From the NCBI GenBank assembly GCA_025345505.1, contig JANVCC010000022.1:26888375-26952374 (forward strand): 64,000 bases of DNA, read 5' to 3'. A program made the position numbers and the translations under genes. Of the stretch, positions 1 to 14,759 are shown piece by piece (positions within the stretch are counted from its first letter, which is position 1; every line of letters begins with the position of its first letter). The DNA is from Todiramphus chloris collaris (taxonomy: Eukaryota; Chordata; Aves; Coraciiformes; Alcedinidae). The notes under the pieces were generated by a model. It was not told where the DNA came from. It did not search any database and saw only the letters and a program-made list of their open reading frames with translations.

Positions 1-2529
1 GTGCACAGAGAGGTGTAAGTGCCTGTTTGTCTGTCTGGTCACACAACACTGGTAATTCCATGTCAGATGCTCTGAAAACAGGAACAGATGACAGACAAAA
101 GACACATACCACAACTGTGTAACCAAGAAATTACCCTAATTCTTCTTCAATATTCTTTGGGTCAAATTCAACTGCAGACAAGGATGATGGAAAGGCTTCC
201 ACTGACCTTCTGGGAGATGGGTATGATTTCACATAGATGCACTAGCATAGGGCACAGCTGGTTAAGCATAAGGCTGGTACGTTCAGTGAATTTGCAAGCT
301 TGGCTGGTGAAGCCAAAGTATTTGCAGTTTCCTTAAATCAAGCTCTCCTAGTGGTTTTTTTTTTCACTCTTGCTCTTTCAGGTCTCAAAGACACAAAAAA
401 AACCCCAGAAAACAGATACACACAAAGAATTTCCTACATTAAAGTAGGAAAAATCATGAAACACAATGGACTAAAACAACCATCACTCATTCATATGGAT
501 GACATATCTGTAGCATTCGCCTTTGTGGTTTTTTGCTGGTTAAGTATCTAACTTATATTCCTACTGTTGACAGAAATGCAAGTCCTAAAACAATCAGGAT
601 AACAAGCATCCAGGTAGGGTTAGTGCACACGGCTGCACCGACTGAGCTGTTCTGATTATTCCAATGATATGATTTTGTCATAGATCCATTTGTCATAGAT
701 ACTACAGTTTCAAAGACACCAGAAATTAACTGTGAACTGCAGCATATAAAGCTAGAGAATAGCTAGCTACCAAAACAAGACTAAGAAAAAAAGAAAACAA
801 AAGCATTTTTAACTTTCAGACAAGACCAAGATTTCAGCAAAGTGATACAGCCAGTAAGTGATAGGACACTGTGCTTAAAAAAAAAAAAAACCAGAAACTA
901 AACCAAACAGCTTTCCTTAATTTTTGTGACCGTACATTAGATGACTTTTCATTGTGGCTTTTGATCAGAGACGGTACTGACATATTTTCAACTTTTTTTT
1001 CCCATTTTGGTCTGAAAACTTTGAATTGTAGCAAAGACTTTAAATAACAAGAGAACCTGTAAAAACTGAGACACAATGCAACCAAAAGCTGTATCAGGGA
1101 TCTGTCTTTGCTCTGTAAAAGAAAAAAACTACAAGACAAAGATAATAAAACATTTATTCTGGCTACTGGAAAATGCAGATGTGAGTCCTAAATTATATCC
1201 TGTTTAAAAAAAAAAAAAAAAAAGCTATAGGAGGGGAAAAACTTCTTTAAAGTATTGGAGTCAAAATAGCTTTTTCACAGAGACAGAGAGAAGCAACTTG
1301 AATATAAATAAGTGTCCAAAATAGGTCAGCACTCTTTTCTTGGCCACTGAAGTTTGATACTTTTCACTTGAGGTCAGCCCGGACAGTGGTGGCACACACA
1401 TTGCAGGGACAGAGGCTGAGCACATGGGCAGCTCTTAGCTTGGTGCAAGACCCAGTGCCCCAAGATCAGCCCTATGGTGATGGGACAGGGCTCACACGGA
1501 GCATCAAGGCTACAGCCACACACTCTGCAGCTGTACCTGCATTCTCCCCAGTTGTAGGGGTTTTCAATAGACCCTCACTCCTGTTCCACGACAGTTTTGA
1601 AATGCTGTGTGTGCACAGCCAGTTTTGAGTTTATCAAACAAGAAGAATAAGAGACAGGGGGTTTTCCACAGTCCCCACCAAGATCTACCAGCTCCATGCA
1701 TTCAGCCCTGAGCATTCTGGCCACAGCCTGGGAGGGAGCAGCCATTTGTATCAGAACAGGACTGGGTCGTGTGTGATCCAGCTATGGTGGGCAAAGCCAT
1801 TACCTCCCTGTCAGGGGTTACAGCCCTTTACACTAAAGCAGAGAGCAGTTTGAGACCCAAAAATCAGGCCATGAGGGGCAAAGCATGCACCTCATCTACT
1901 CTATCACGGCTTCCGGGGGGGGGCTGGTGGGAGCAGTAACATCAGGCTGCAGGAGAGCTTTTCCTTAAAAAAAAAAAGAAACAAAATGAAAAAAATAAGT
2001 GAACAAGTTATTTCTACAGCACTGAAAGGCAAGCCTGCCAGTCCAGCCTCGGCAGCATTCCTGCATAGCTCGGCTTGTTTACCACCAATAAAAAGCCCAT
2101 TAGTTGCACAATGCGCCTGTTAAAAATAACTCCCAAAAAAAAAAATCATCACTGGCAAATTAGTAAGACATCAGGATGCACAGACACCTCAGCGTGGTGT
2201 TATGGAAACCATAGAGGAGTCAGACTTCCCTCAGGAGTTTTTCCCAAGGAAGATGAGCCCAAAGATTTCTCTCCCGTTGAGTGGACCCAGCTAATTTGAA
2301 GAGCTCAGGAATAAAATACAGCAGTCACCCAGCCAACCAGTTCAGGGTTTCCAATCAAGTGATTCCCAGAGAAAATAAACTCACCGGGCTTAAATGCCAC
2401 TGATTTGTACTAATGAGAGTGCAATGTCCCCCTCACGCAGGGGCAGTCGGCGGAGGAGGCCACGATGCATTAAGGCTTCCCCAAAACTTCACACCCCTGC
2501 CCGTAGTCTGCCACAGCAGCAGTAACGGG

Positions 2530-2542
2530 CGCTGACTCAGCA
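2530..2542. promoter_or_regulatory. Near-perfect MAF/NRF2 recognition element
   Basis: CGCTGACTCAGCA matches the palindromic MARE consensus at 12 of 13 positions and contains an AP-1 core. It sits in a locally CpG-containing section (2440-2560). A single site of this length can occur by chance. Confidence 0.35.
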
Positions 2543-5500
2543 CACACCCTCCCTGGCCACTCAAGGACCCTGCTTTAAACGCATCACTGCTATAGAACCA
2601 AAAGAAAGCACAGGTTGAATCATAAGCTGCCCTCCTTTAGGGACTGGTCACTCCTCACCAGACTCCTGGGGGCACTGCTGGCAAAAGGAGAAAGACCTAC
2701 ATTTCTCCCATATATTTTAACATAAATGCTTTAAAAAACCCAAACAAAACCAACTCCCAGCCCAGTCCCCGGTCAGACGAAACGCAAAGCTTAGCCTGGC
2801 CACACACACCGTTACTCTCAAGCTAAGGAGCCCACAGCTGCACAGCTCGGACCTTGCAGACAGCGCCTAGATCACTGCTCCCAAACTTGTACTGTTCAGG
2901 ACTCACTCCAGTGTTGACCCCGGGGATCACCCAGGCAGTGGAAAGAGGGGAGGCACTGCCTGGCTTCCGACATTCCTCCTTGTGCAATCAAGAGCCAAGA
3001 ACAGAAAGGGAGAAGCAGAGTAAGTTCAGGAAGGCACTGTCCTGGGGGTTGTAGACAAAAGGCCTGAGGGTTTTTATGATGCTGTGCCTCTTAGCAAAGC
3101 CCTTTAGAGACTGGGCAACCTCGAGAACTGCTCTAAACTCAAAAGCAACATTGCTTTTCCTCCTGAGCCCAGTGGAATTACGCAGAGACTGCCCCAGCCA
3201 AACAGCCCAAATCCCTAGCATCACCACCAACCCTGCCACTACCTAGTCAGGGAAAACCTGAGGACAACACTTTGCAAGAATGCAGCCTAACTTTATTCGC
3301 TGTCTCTCCCCATAACTGAAGGGTGTCTTTGACTCCTCTGTAATTAGGGTGCTTTTGCCTTTCCTCCACATGAGCGCTCACAGCCCCTTCCACAAACCTT
3401 GCCATCCCTCTCCACAGCCCCTCAAGAGGAAGCTCCCTTGGGAACATGCCAAGGAGGGATACATGTTGAGGACACTGCATTTGTGAAATAGGATGAGGAT
3501 CCCCTTCCGCTCACAAGATGATGTGAAGGGACTTCAAAAGCAGCTGCAAATATCCAAGGTGATGAATTACACTGACCTTTTCACAAGAGAAAGCTTCCCA
3601 TGCCCAGAGACAGGAGAGCAAATGTATTTTGCAGATAGAGACTTGATCCTTTAGATCTGCAAGAAAAATGCAGTCACACAACCAGGTGAGCAAGCACTGG
3701 GCTAAAGCCCAGATGAAAATAAAGTCACTGGATATAAGAAATAAAAACATCCATCAGCACAAAGGATCCACAGTATCTGCATTAGTACTGTTACTAACAG
3801 TAACACTGAAAATTCCCAAGACCTAAATGCCATGTCAGAAACACCATCCTCAGACTACAGGACAACAGCTGGATAAACCACACTAATAGACTTATATCCA
3901 AGGGAGGAGCTCCTCTCAGCCTGGGTAAGAGAGACAAACAGCCAGCCTCCTCCCAGCTAACACTGAAATTTACTTGATGGAGGCAACAGAAGGATAAAAA
4001 GCTACAAACAAATCAGAAGTCAGTGTTTTGGCCAGGATGATGAAGATGCTCAGCTGCTTCCACTGTGATCATCTCCAGCTGGAAACTGGTGAAAGCCACT
4101 CCCCTCACAGGGTCTCTGTTTCTGAAACCTGCATTATGATTTTAAAGCTACACTCAGAAACAGCTTTTCCACTGCTGACAAGCCCTTTCCACAATGAGTA
4201 AACCAGTAACACCAGGGAGGTTACACTTAAGGAGAGTTTGGCCTGTAAAGGTCCCTACCAGATAAGTTTTTTAACAAATAGCAAAGAAGCCTCTTCAAAC
4301 AGAGCCACTAAACCACAGTGTGCTTCAAACACACAGGGGTGAAGATGGTTGTGGCTGCATCAGAGCAAGCAGCAGCAGAGCTTCGCTGGACCACTCTCCA
4401 CACAGAAACCTCATTGGCCATGGCTCGTACTGGAGCGCCATCACCTCCAGGCCCACCAGATTTATGTATTCCCACATCATTTAACTAAATAGCTTATGTT
4501 AGATTTTATCAAGATGCTAAAACTCCATCCTTAGGGTGCTTAAAATCAGACCCAAACTGTGATGGCTGGTGACTTGCTCCACACTCATCCCTGCTGCATC
4601 TACTGCATCCAGAGCAATTTTGGGGGAGAGGGCAGGAGAGGCGACTCTGTTCCAGCAGATTTCATGCCAGATAAAGAGTCTCGCATCGTCTGTGCTGCTG
4701 TAGCATGATGCCAGCAAGGTGCTGTCAGCCCTGCTGCTGCGAGGCAGCGTGCCAGCACAAACACGGCGGCGGGTGCTCCGGCTGGTTCGGCAGCAATGCA
4801 ACTGTATCCTCGGGCTGGATCCAGACCGCAGCCTGCCCAGCTGAGCCGGACACATGCATCTTCAGTGCCCAAGGCCATGGAAACTGAGCTTTGGTTTGCC
4901 CTCATTAAGCCGGTTTTGGGTGCAGAGCTGCCCTCCAAGCTGGCACAGCAGAGGTGGGGATGCAAGCCCCGGGAGTTTGCAATAAAGGAGATCTGTGTGG
5001 CTGGTGAGTGCGAGGTCTCCTGGGAACGGCTCTTTTACTGGGCTCCAGATGCTGTGGAGTGATTGCTTATATGAAGGCAGGGGAGGCCTCTTTACTGTTT
5101 CTCATTTCCTCCTTTTTTGCTCCCCCCCCCTCGATTTCCTGGTTTTGTTCAGAAGCACAAGAGAGTCATTCATCATTTTTCTTCCAGCACAAGGAGTGCT
5201 CTCACCTCCCCCTCACCCCTAAATCCCTCCTCATCAGAAAAGGGCACACATGCGCCAGCCAAAAAGGCTCGCAGCAGGGAAGGCAAAGCTCCCCGGCTCC
5301 TGCAAAGAGCTCTGGCACAAAGGCTTACATTCTCAGCTGGGTTCAGTGGGTGCCAGTCCCCAAAGGGTGAAGGCCAAAACTCAATGACAGCTGAAACGGT
5401 AAGTCAGAAAACGGATATCAGTGGTGGAGAAAAGTGATTTGCACCAGTTTGAATTACAGGCGATGCAAAGCAGAGGGGAATTTGCATGCTTGGAAGACAG

Positions 5501-8500
5501 ACAGCGCCTCAGGTGACTGGAAAAAAAGAGCTGAGAGATGAAGGTCCGCACATGTCTCAGCCCATGGGCCCTGATGGTCACTTGACTTGCTGAAACCTGG
5601 GAAAACTTTCCTTTGTGGAGTTGCCCCCGCCCCACTCTGGGAACTGGGCAGGCACCAATCCAAGGGAATTTACACCCCTCTACGTGACAGCAAACCACCA
5701 GCCTCAGATCTGGGATGGAATTTCAGGAAAGCCCTGTTCTGTCTGCAGGAGGTGGAAAAGGAGCGACTACAGATGCAGACATTTAACCCATTCAGACGGT
5801 CAACAACACTCCCAGGAAAACTTCATTGTATGGATTTGCGATGAAGTCCACTTGGGTTCACAGTCACGCTGCTCTCTCCGTAGCTTCTTGATGGCCTCTC
5901 TTTGCCCCATCTTGGAGGGAGCGCACCCGGAATAAAACATCTCAGTACAGCTGCAAGAGAGAAGAGAAGCTCTCTCCAAATGCCCTTGAGAAAGAGAGCA
6001 AGTAGGAAACCCCCAAAGTAGTTCAAATTCTTGCACATGTCTTTATAAAGCAACTGTGAAAACCAGGACAGTGCAAACACCTGGGGTCTGTTTGAGGCCC
6101 ATTGGTTTGGCTAATGACCTGGAAAAAAGGAAATAAATCTGGACATAGAGAAAATGTTCCAGGTTTTGGTTTCGTTTGGGTTTAATCACAGCAATAACAG
6201 CCACCAAATCAAAAAGGTCTACTTATGATCAAACCCAAGGCTTCTTTTTGGTCCTTTTAGAAGAAAAAGAAACAGAAGATTGTGGTCAGTACTGCAGACA
6301 GTTGGGTGGAAGGGAGCCTGTGTACCAACCAGCAGCTCCATGAGGCAGTACATTTATGGCACAATTTCATCAAGAACTGAAAGAGCAATAAAAACACAAG
6401 GCACCAAGAGCCCAGCCAACTGGGACAAAACTCTAAACTGAGCCAGAGATCCTGAGACCCCTGCAGCTGATGCTCATGAGGCTCACCAAGCCAAGCTGGA
6501 TCACTGTGCTCCTTCAGACTCTCCTCCAGACTCTCCTCCAAACACCACCAGCTTCTTACACCAACTGAAATATCATAATTTTGCAAGACCCAAGTGTTAC
6601 AGTGAGGAAACCTAGGCGGCCTGTGTTCATGTCTCGGGCAAAGGAAGAGTTTGTGGCCACTTTTTGCACATCCTGGGTCACAAGCTAAACTGGTGGCATG
6701 CTCTTTGGGCCCGCTTCTGAGAGTCTGATTGCTCATTCCCTTTGCTTTTTTTAAAGATGCTCAAATGATCCAAAAGATGCTCCCTTTTTTTGCTGCTGGT
6801 CTTCCTTGACATCTTTGCAAGCTTGTTTTGATGTTCCTTTGTGCTCCCAAGGAGAAAGACCGTATTTCAGAGTTACCTGTATAAAACCTTATATTTTGTC
6901 TTTTTTTTTTTTTTTTTTTTAAGTGGTTTGGCAGCCAAGCTGAAATGATCAGTCCCAAGCAGGAATGAACATGTGGACTCCATTGTGGACTCCAAACTCA
7001 GAGTACGTCACCTCCTCAGCTCCCAGCCTGACCCTCCTACCCCAGCAGGACAGCTCCTCTCTCTAGAGTAAAAGCAGGTTTAAGCAGGTCTTCACCGAGC
7101 CAGACAGGTCAAAATGAGTCTGCTAGCACCCCACCGAAAGAATGCAAAGTAAATCATAGAGGAGGGATGGGGAGAGAAGATGAGGCAAAACAAAAGAAGA
7201 AAGAGTGCAACACTTTATAGCTGGGGAAAAAAATAAACTTGCTGACCAAAAAAACACTATGGGAGAAATGTACAGGGCTCTAGGGAAAAAAAATAGCAGG
7301 AAGGGAACAAGGCAAGAGGGGCTGGGATGAGCACACTGGTCTGAATACACATGATCAGCATGGGTATAAGGGTGCATATTTTCTTCTTGGCACCAAGGAA
7401 TTAGGTCCCAGAGGGCCCCTAAATGTCTTTTGCAAAACAGGACCAAGCTCTTGACTTCTGGGTGCAGCAACTACTGGGTCAGTCCTTACCTGTCAAGCTC
7501 TCATCCCACAAATGTCCAGGCTTCTGCTTTTGGAAAAAGTATTAAAATAAAACGAAAAATATCCCAAGGGGTTTTGCATTGGAGCTTTTTCAGTGTTTTC
7601 CTCACCCTGGCATCTTCAAACTATGCAACACACAGCCCCATCACAGTTCTTGCAGCATTCATCACTGGAGAAACCAGCTTAGCTGTTCAGTCTAAGAAAC
7701 TGTCTCTCCTGAGATACAATCTCATCACCAAGTCTTCTAGGACCAAAGGGTAAGTATCCCTACCACCAACACACCCAGCAGTACCAGCCTCATCTTCCTG
7801 GACTTCCAGGTGGGGCTTTCATGGTGCAGCAGAGGCCAACCAAACAGAGGTGCCCACAGCCAGTCTGTGCCTGGGGGCAGCAGAACCTTATCTGGGGAGG
7901 GATGAGATGAATTACATGAATAACAAAACAGCCCCCACCCCATGCAGCTCAGACAGAAGCACAGCGGATGTGGAAGAGAAGTGAGCAGCTCAAACCCAGA
8001 CAAGCTCCCAAATGAGGCTAGTTGTACCCTATTCCAGCTACGGACCTGCATCTTGGCCTTCACAAGGGCCAGGAAAAGTCCTGCATATTTTCTTTAGAAA
8101 GGAACACAACAGTGAAAAGCCCCCAGTAGAAGAGTTTTCCTTTCAGCCTGACCTGGACTGTCCTGTGTATCCGCTGCGAGGGCACGGCTACCGGGAGCCA
8201 GCTCACCCGCTCAGGGAGGGGAGAAGGGAAGTTAATTCTCACAGTCAAAAGAAAATAGGGAGTTCTTTTCAGATGGCAGGAATGCAACCGTGATGTTCAG
8301 TCACTTGCTGTTTCTGCTTCCTGGGTATGTCTGTCTACAGGAAAGCCTGGATAGAAGTCTCTACAAGCAGCATTGCAAGACGTGTTTGCCCATACTTTGG
8401 AGTCTAAACTTGCTCCAAGGTTGCTGCACCATCTCCTTGAAGAGCTGAGGGGCTTGGGGGGAGGTTCAATTGCTGCCTGAAAACAGCTGTATGTGTCTAG

Positions 8501-11500
8501 CTGGAAAAGGAGCAAACCTGCAACCATAGCCTAAGGCTGCTCAGTGTCTGTCTGACTCACTAGCTGCAAACAGCAAAGCCCTGCTCTCCCTGTGACATGC
8601 AAGCCAGGACACGATGGCAGCACTGCACCACACCAGCCTCTGCACTTGTGCAAGGCTGGGTTTGGAGCAGAGGGGAACCAGCACCACATCTGCAACACTG
8701 AAGCGCAGCCACTCACCACCATCACAGTGGGGACCTTGCATTTCCTCCACATTGATCTCCAATGGCAAGCTGACCCTACCTCATGGCATTGTTCTTGCTA
8801 GCACCCCTAGACAAACTTCCCAGCTCCATCACGGGCACAGTATCTGATCCGCCACATCCCAGTCGCTGACACGCTGCGGGTACATACCCTGCAGGCACCA
8901 GGCATGCTTCCATGGTTGGAGAGAGAAGAGAGCAATCCAGCTCAGGGTTACTCCAGTAAGGGCAGTCTGCACACCCTGCACAACAAGCCCCAGGTAGGCA
9001 GTCAGGAAGTCGGCCCAGATCAGGTCATGATGCTGACACCGCTCAGTTGTGATTTCAGGGATTTCCAAAGCCCAGCCCTGTCTGCTGGATGCTCACAGAC
9101 GTACCTTCTTTGTTGTCTTACTGCAATAATTGCAGTCTTGCATTGCAGATGCTTTCTGACACACAGCCTGAAGTCCCACCCATTCGCAGCTCTTTCTCGG
9201 ACAAAATTTTGGGAATTCCCCCCATTGCAAATTGTCATCAATCTGATGGGAGTCCATTGCTTCAAGGGAAATGCTGCAAAAGCTTACTGCAGACTCTGAG
9301 GAGTTTCCCAGGATGTACTTTATATGGCAGTGGGCAGCCCACAATGCATTGTAAACACTCCCACAGAAGCATTCACACACTTAACACAGAGCTCGATGTC
9401 ACTCTTGAACATGGATAATGATGATGGGAGACAAGCAAGATGCATAATTTAATGGCCAAAAATGCCACTACATCACAGGATGCCATGGAGGAGATACACA
9501 GTCAGTTGACCATCCCTGCATAGGCAGGGAAAATAGAAGAACTGGGAAAAAAAAAAACCAAAGCCAACAGACATAGACTCAGTTAAATATTTATAGGGGC
9601 CTGCTGCATTTTAATCAAGAGCATTTTTTTAGGTCAGCTTGGACATTTCAGCTCAGCTAAGGCAGATCAGTTCCAGCAGACAGGACACTGGAGACAACCA
9701 CAGCCCAGAGGCTGAAGTCTCCTATCACGTAACTCGGGGGCAAAAAACAAACCTGGGCAGGGCTGTGCTTCCACTGGGCACAGCCCAAATGATGGGACTG
9801 CCCTGCTCACCATGGTTGTTGCTCCTCAGCACATAAGGCAGCGGGAGGTGGGAACAGGTAGCAAACTGGATTTGCAAGAGCAATCCCAAATTGATCTTGT
9901 ATGCAGAGATCTTCCTATCCCAAAGCCTCAAGACAATGCAGTGATGTACACAGCTGAGGGTTTGCTTGCCTCCCCCAGTGCTTGAAGCTCCACTGCTAGA
10001 AGCCAGAAGGGCAGCTCACTCGTCAAAGAAGGTACATCTGTGACCAGCCAGCAGACTGGGCTGTGCTTTGGAAATCCACTACATCAGGGGCTGAGAGGTG
10101 TCAGCAGCGTGACGGGTTTCCATAGCACTGTTCCCACCTCACAACGCTCACTCCATACTCTTTTCATAAATTCCCAATTTGTGCACCACCTAAGGCAGGA
10201 TTACAGGCTTGATGGACCTTTGGACAGCTTGGTCTGATGCCTGGTCATATCTGCACTGCCCAAGAGCTTTCAGCATGGTCTCCATTTGCAAAGGTCAGTT
10301 TCAGCATAGACAGGACCAGACTAATGGTCAGGGGTTAAGGTAACAAATCCTTGAAACCAGCCTGATAAAAAGAATAAACAGAAAAATGGAGGAAAAACAT
10401 CGACAGAAATCAATAACAAACATTACTAGAAAGACACAATCTTTCCAACTGTCTGAGATTAGAAGAATCTACGTCTGCATGATAATTTTTTACTCTTTTT
10501 TACCAGGAACATTTTGTTATTGCTGAAAATTCTGTGTTTCAGCCCTTTGACAGCCCAGCTGGCTTTAGTCCTTGAAGGATGGTGGTCACAATTCTCAAGA
10601 GAGATGAGCATGAACGAAACCATGCTTTGTGCAGCAGGACTTGCAGGAACTTTACCACCTCCCTGGTCAGCTTTGTCATGTTGAACTCGCTTCATCCAAA
10701 AAAGGGGCGGAAAAAGCACACAAGTCAAGCCCTGGTTCACAAAGGTGGGCTGAGCAGGTTAGACTCAAAAGGAGAAACCCCTGTCCAAACACAAGCATCT
10801 GAAGCAATATTCGTAAAGCAAACACTGGAACAACTGGCAAGCAGTGTGCATTTTGCACAGCTGCCACTTAACATCAGGCAAACCTCAAGACAACACCAAT
10901 GCTTCTAAACAGGCTCCTGAGTCCTGGACAACCTTTGTTTAAAAGCCACCTGAGAGGTGGCAAGCTTCTACAGGCTGATTCCCCACGAACGTAAGCAAGG
11001 GAAAATTATCAGCTCTGGGCTCACAAAATATTTACTCAATCTAACGTCATTCTGACACTCTAGAGTAGACCTTTTCAAAGTCCCATGCTATCATTTTTAT
11101 CACATAAAACTCAAATCATCAAAACTCAAATGCAGAGCAACCTTTCCCAAGGGTCTTTCCAAGCACCCTACTACCACAGAAGCAAGCAGTGTCCTTGCAA
11201 GGTAGGAACAGCACTATGGAAACCTGTCCTACAGAGAAGGGAGGCTGAAGGTGTGCAGCCAAGGGTCACACCAGAACACTGCATCAAACTGAAACTCTGG
11301 GAGTACATAAGAATCCTAGTTGACTGTCTTAAGCTGAGCAGGGGCTAAAAGGCTGAGAGAAGACACCCTCGCGGTGGAGCAGGCTGGGGCATTTACATGG
11401 CTGCAACTGATCGAAAACTTGGGTTTAGATCTCATCTGGCCAAAAGCCACAGCTTAGGAAGCACGTCTGGTGGAGGATGACGGTGTACTCTGCATGTTTC

Positions 11501-14500
11501 CTCACAAAAGGCTTGGGATACTAGTTCTTCTTTTTAGTACTATTTTCATTTCTTCATGTAATGAGTTCAGTGTTTCAGGCAGCCCTAGAGGAGCAGGAAG
11601 GACGTGTCCTGTAATAAAACTAATTAATTCATGTGGAATTTCTAGCCATTATTGTGAAAGTGGCCAAACTCCTCACTCCTGAAAAGCTGCCAAAATGGCC
11701 ATTAATCTGACTGTGGTCACAAGCAGAATTCTTGTGGGCTCCTGCAACACCCAACTGGCCCCTGGGACAGAGACTGCAGAAACCAAAGTGGATGTTATTT
11801 CCTCACACCGATTCCCACAGCTTGAGTTTTACTATACAAGACAGTTGCCTCAGAGGGCTCCATGCCAAATTCCTCCCAGCGTCCCTAGACCAAGCATGCC
11901 CCAGTCATGTGCACAGAGGTCTAGACCTTCCTAGACCTCCAAAATCAACCTGAATCAGGCATTTTGGCACTATTCAAAGCTATGCAGACCAGCCGTTTCC
12001 ACCTGTCCAGCCTTGGCTACACTCTCAGTGACAGGTGCCCTGACAGGAGCAGGGTACCACATTTGTTCTGGAGACATCAGAAGTTGTATTTGCACCACCC
12101 AGCTGGGTATGCTAGAAGACTGAGCTTTCGGGTCTCATTTGCAGGCAGTGGGAAGCTGAGCTCCTCCACAGAGAAATTCCAGGCAAGAATCTCATCAACT
12201 GAAATCCCTCAGTAATGAACAAGAATTAATGGAATTTGTCTCACTCCCTGCAAGCTGGTAGTGACAGGGTCTGTGGGGCCTGGAAGGGGAAAAAAAAAGC
12301 ATGGGATAAACTTATTTTAGTCACTAAAATTGACAACAACAAAATGATTCAGAATGGCCACGGGGAACTGACCCACTGTGTAAGAAGGCACCGTTTTGCC
12401 ATTGTCTTATTTTTCTCTCACAGTTCTGGACTACTCTTTAAATTCAGTGATGGATTAGAGGGTTAGCCTCTGAATAGTACCTCTAATGCTGACCCACCAT
12501 TTAGGTCCAGGAATGGCAATATTCCCTGAACACTAATAGAAACCCAGACCTTCTGACCCAAATGTCCTGTGTAATGGACTATCTGTGACAACCTAGATTT
12601 CTAACAGTCTCCACAAAATCCTCCCAAAACCACCTCTGCACAAGCCATGTAGGCAGCACTGTTCACCGGGGCCAAAGGAAATGGTCTCCTACCATGGCCA
12701 ACCATTGCTTTAGGCCTCCTCATCTCATTTTCCATGACAGCTGATGACTGACCTATCCACTCGCACCACAAGATGGTGCAGCAGTGATTTCCCTACCATT
12801 ATATCCATATGATCCATACCATACTCAGAAGAAAGGGCCCTCTACGCGTGAAAGATCACAACAAATCATCGCCCTTTGTTAATGGTGGGTACCATGCTAG
12901 AAAAAGAATGGCTGTGGGAGCTTAGCAGAGCAGAGAGAGAGAAGTCTCCACCACTAGAACATTGTTCTTGACCAGCTGGACTAAGGGATACCTTGTCAGA
13001 GCCTGGGATGGAGCCCAGAGCTGTTCTTCCAGCGTTCAGAAAGCAGTTGTTAAGACTTGCTATAGTGTTATCACTCAGCATTTTCCTCACACTGGCTCAA
13101 CTGCAAACCTAGAAGATCAAAGCAGCTACCATGTGGAATGTGGATTGCAGCACCTCTGACAAGTGTTGCCAAGAAGCAAGACATAATTCACCAATATAAG
13201 TGGAATTTGTCTTTAGCACAGGCACTGCAGGGTAGCAAGCAGGACCAAGAGGAACAAAAAACAGCCACGGAAAGCCCTGGGGCTGTTGGGTTAGTCTTGC
13301 TGTGAACAGAAACACCATGGTGGCCAACCACTCCAACAACTACAACCTCCACACCAAACTCTCCCAGCGGCCAGAACCCAGATAACGGAAACCAGACACC
13401 TCAAGGAGCCCCTGAGCCAGACACTTTGGATTATCCACAGCCTCAGTAGCTACACATACCTGCTGAGGCTACAGGGCAGAGTCCCAGCACCAGCTCTGGG
13501 CTCCAGTGTTGTGGGAAGATGAAGCCACATGACAACTACCCTTCCGGCTCCTTCTCCTCCTCATGCCATTCCTCCCCCCGTTTCTGCTTGCTTTGGAATC
13601 ACCAGCTGAAACAGCACCAGATGGAGGCAAGCCTCTCACCTGCTGAAATCTAGGGGAGACCAGCATTTCCACATGGGCTGTGTGGAAGGGCTGTCACCAT
13701 GCCAGTCACAAAGCCTGCCTCTCCCCCTGGCTCAGCTGGCAGAGGAATGGCACGCCAAGCACTGCAGACAGAACTTCCTGGACTCAAACAGAAAATGACC
13801 TCCAAGCAACTTTCCAGATGCACAAAGAAAAGGGTAGATTCTGGCCAGTTACACTGCTTCTGCTCTTCTGCCTTCATTGGGGCTGCTCAAGATCCGTCCT
13901 ACTCCCCTCAAGAGCAAAATTTCTAAAATACAGGGCACTCCCTACGCTACAGGAGATGGGTCACACTGGGGGGGACACACCTGATCTCCTGAGGTACCAA
14001 AAAGGTCTTAGAGGACACCCAAAACCACAAAAACACCTTCAACAACTCACTGCACCCACCAGTACCCCCAAACTGAACAGCAAGCACTCCTGAGATGTGG
14101 ACATCAGGTGCCCACCCTTTTCTAATTTTAAAATAGCAAGAAAAAACCATGGAAGGTTATCAGACAATCTCCTCACCAAGCCAAGAGAAGTCCATTATCA
14201 TGGACTGTATCTTCTACAACTAGCCATAAGAGCTAAGAACAAACAGACTGTCCTGGCTGAAGCCTGAAAAGCAGGATCTTACAGGGAAATCTTGCTGTGA
14301 TCTTGAGCAAAAATAATGGGCAAGGCTTCATGAATTTTCCTGACATTATAGGATTACAGGACTCTCCCATAGACAATGCCATGCAGGTGACTGCACCACC
14401 GTGTCACTGTTGCAGGCATCCTGAATCACCTGGCTACAAGGAAAAGCTGTGAGAATGCACAAAAACTCCTCTCTATAATTGCCTCCAGCCAGTAAAGTGT

Positions 14501-14759
14501 TGGAAATATTGTTAACTTCAAGGGCAGAGCATTAGAAATCCCCTCATCCCACCTGAGCTGGTTTATCTGCATAGAACTGTAAGGAAAAGCAGGGATTTCA
14601 ACATGGTCCAATTCCCACCAGTGCTTTGTGTCACTCTCAATTACAGTCCAGAAAGAAATACCAAGAAATCGTTCCTTGCAGCCGGCAGAATTAATGGGAT
14701 CTTTCACTACAGAGAGCACCAGGCAGTGAACTTGTTCCCTTACCAGCCAAGAGGCACAG

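Noticed and set aside
4600..5060. Possible small CpG-rich exon near 4.75 kb
   Set aside because: GC is only moderately raised, and the open frames on both strands have no recognisable motif or paired splice sites.
6257..6736. 159-codon minus-strand open frame
   Set aside because: No family is recognised, it ends in a poly-Phe run encoded by an A/T tract, and there are no supporting splice or promoter features.
10180..10260. Possible old CR1 tail (GATGGACCTTTGG and TTGGTCTGATG words)
   Set aside because: It is too short and diverged to assign to a repeat family by eye.
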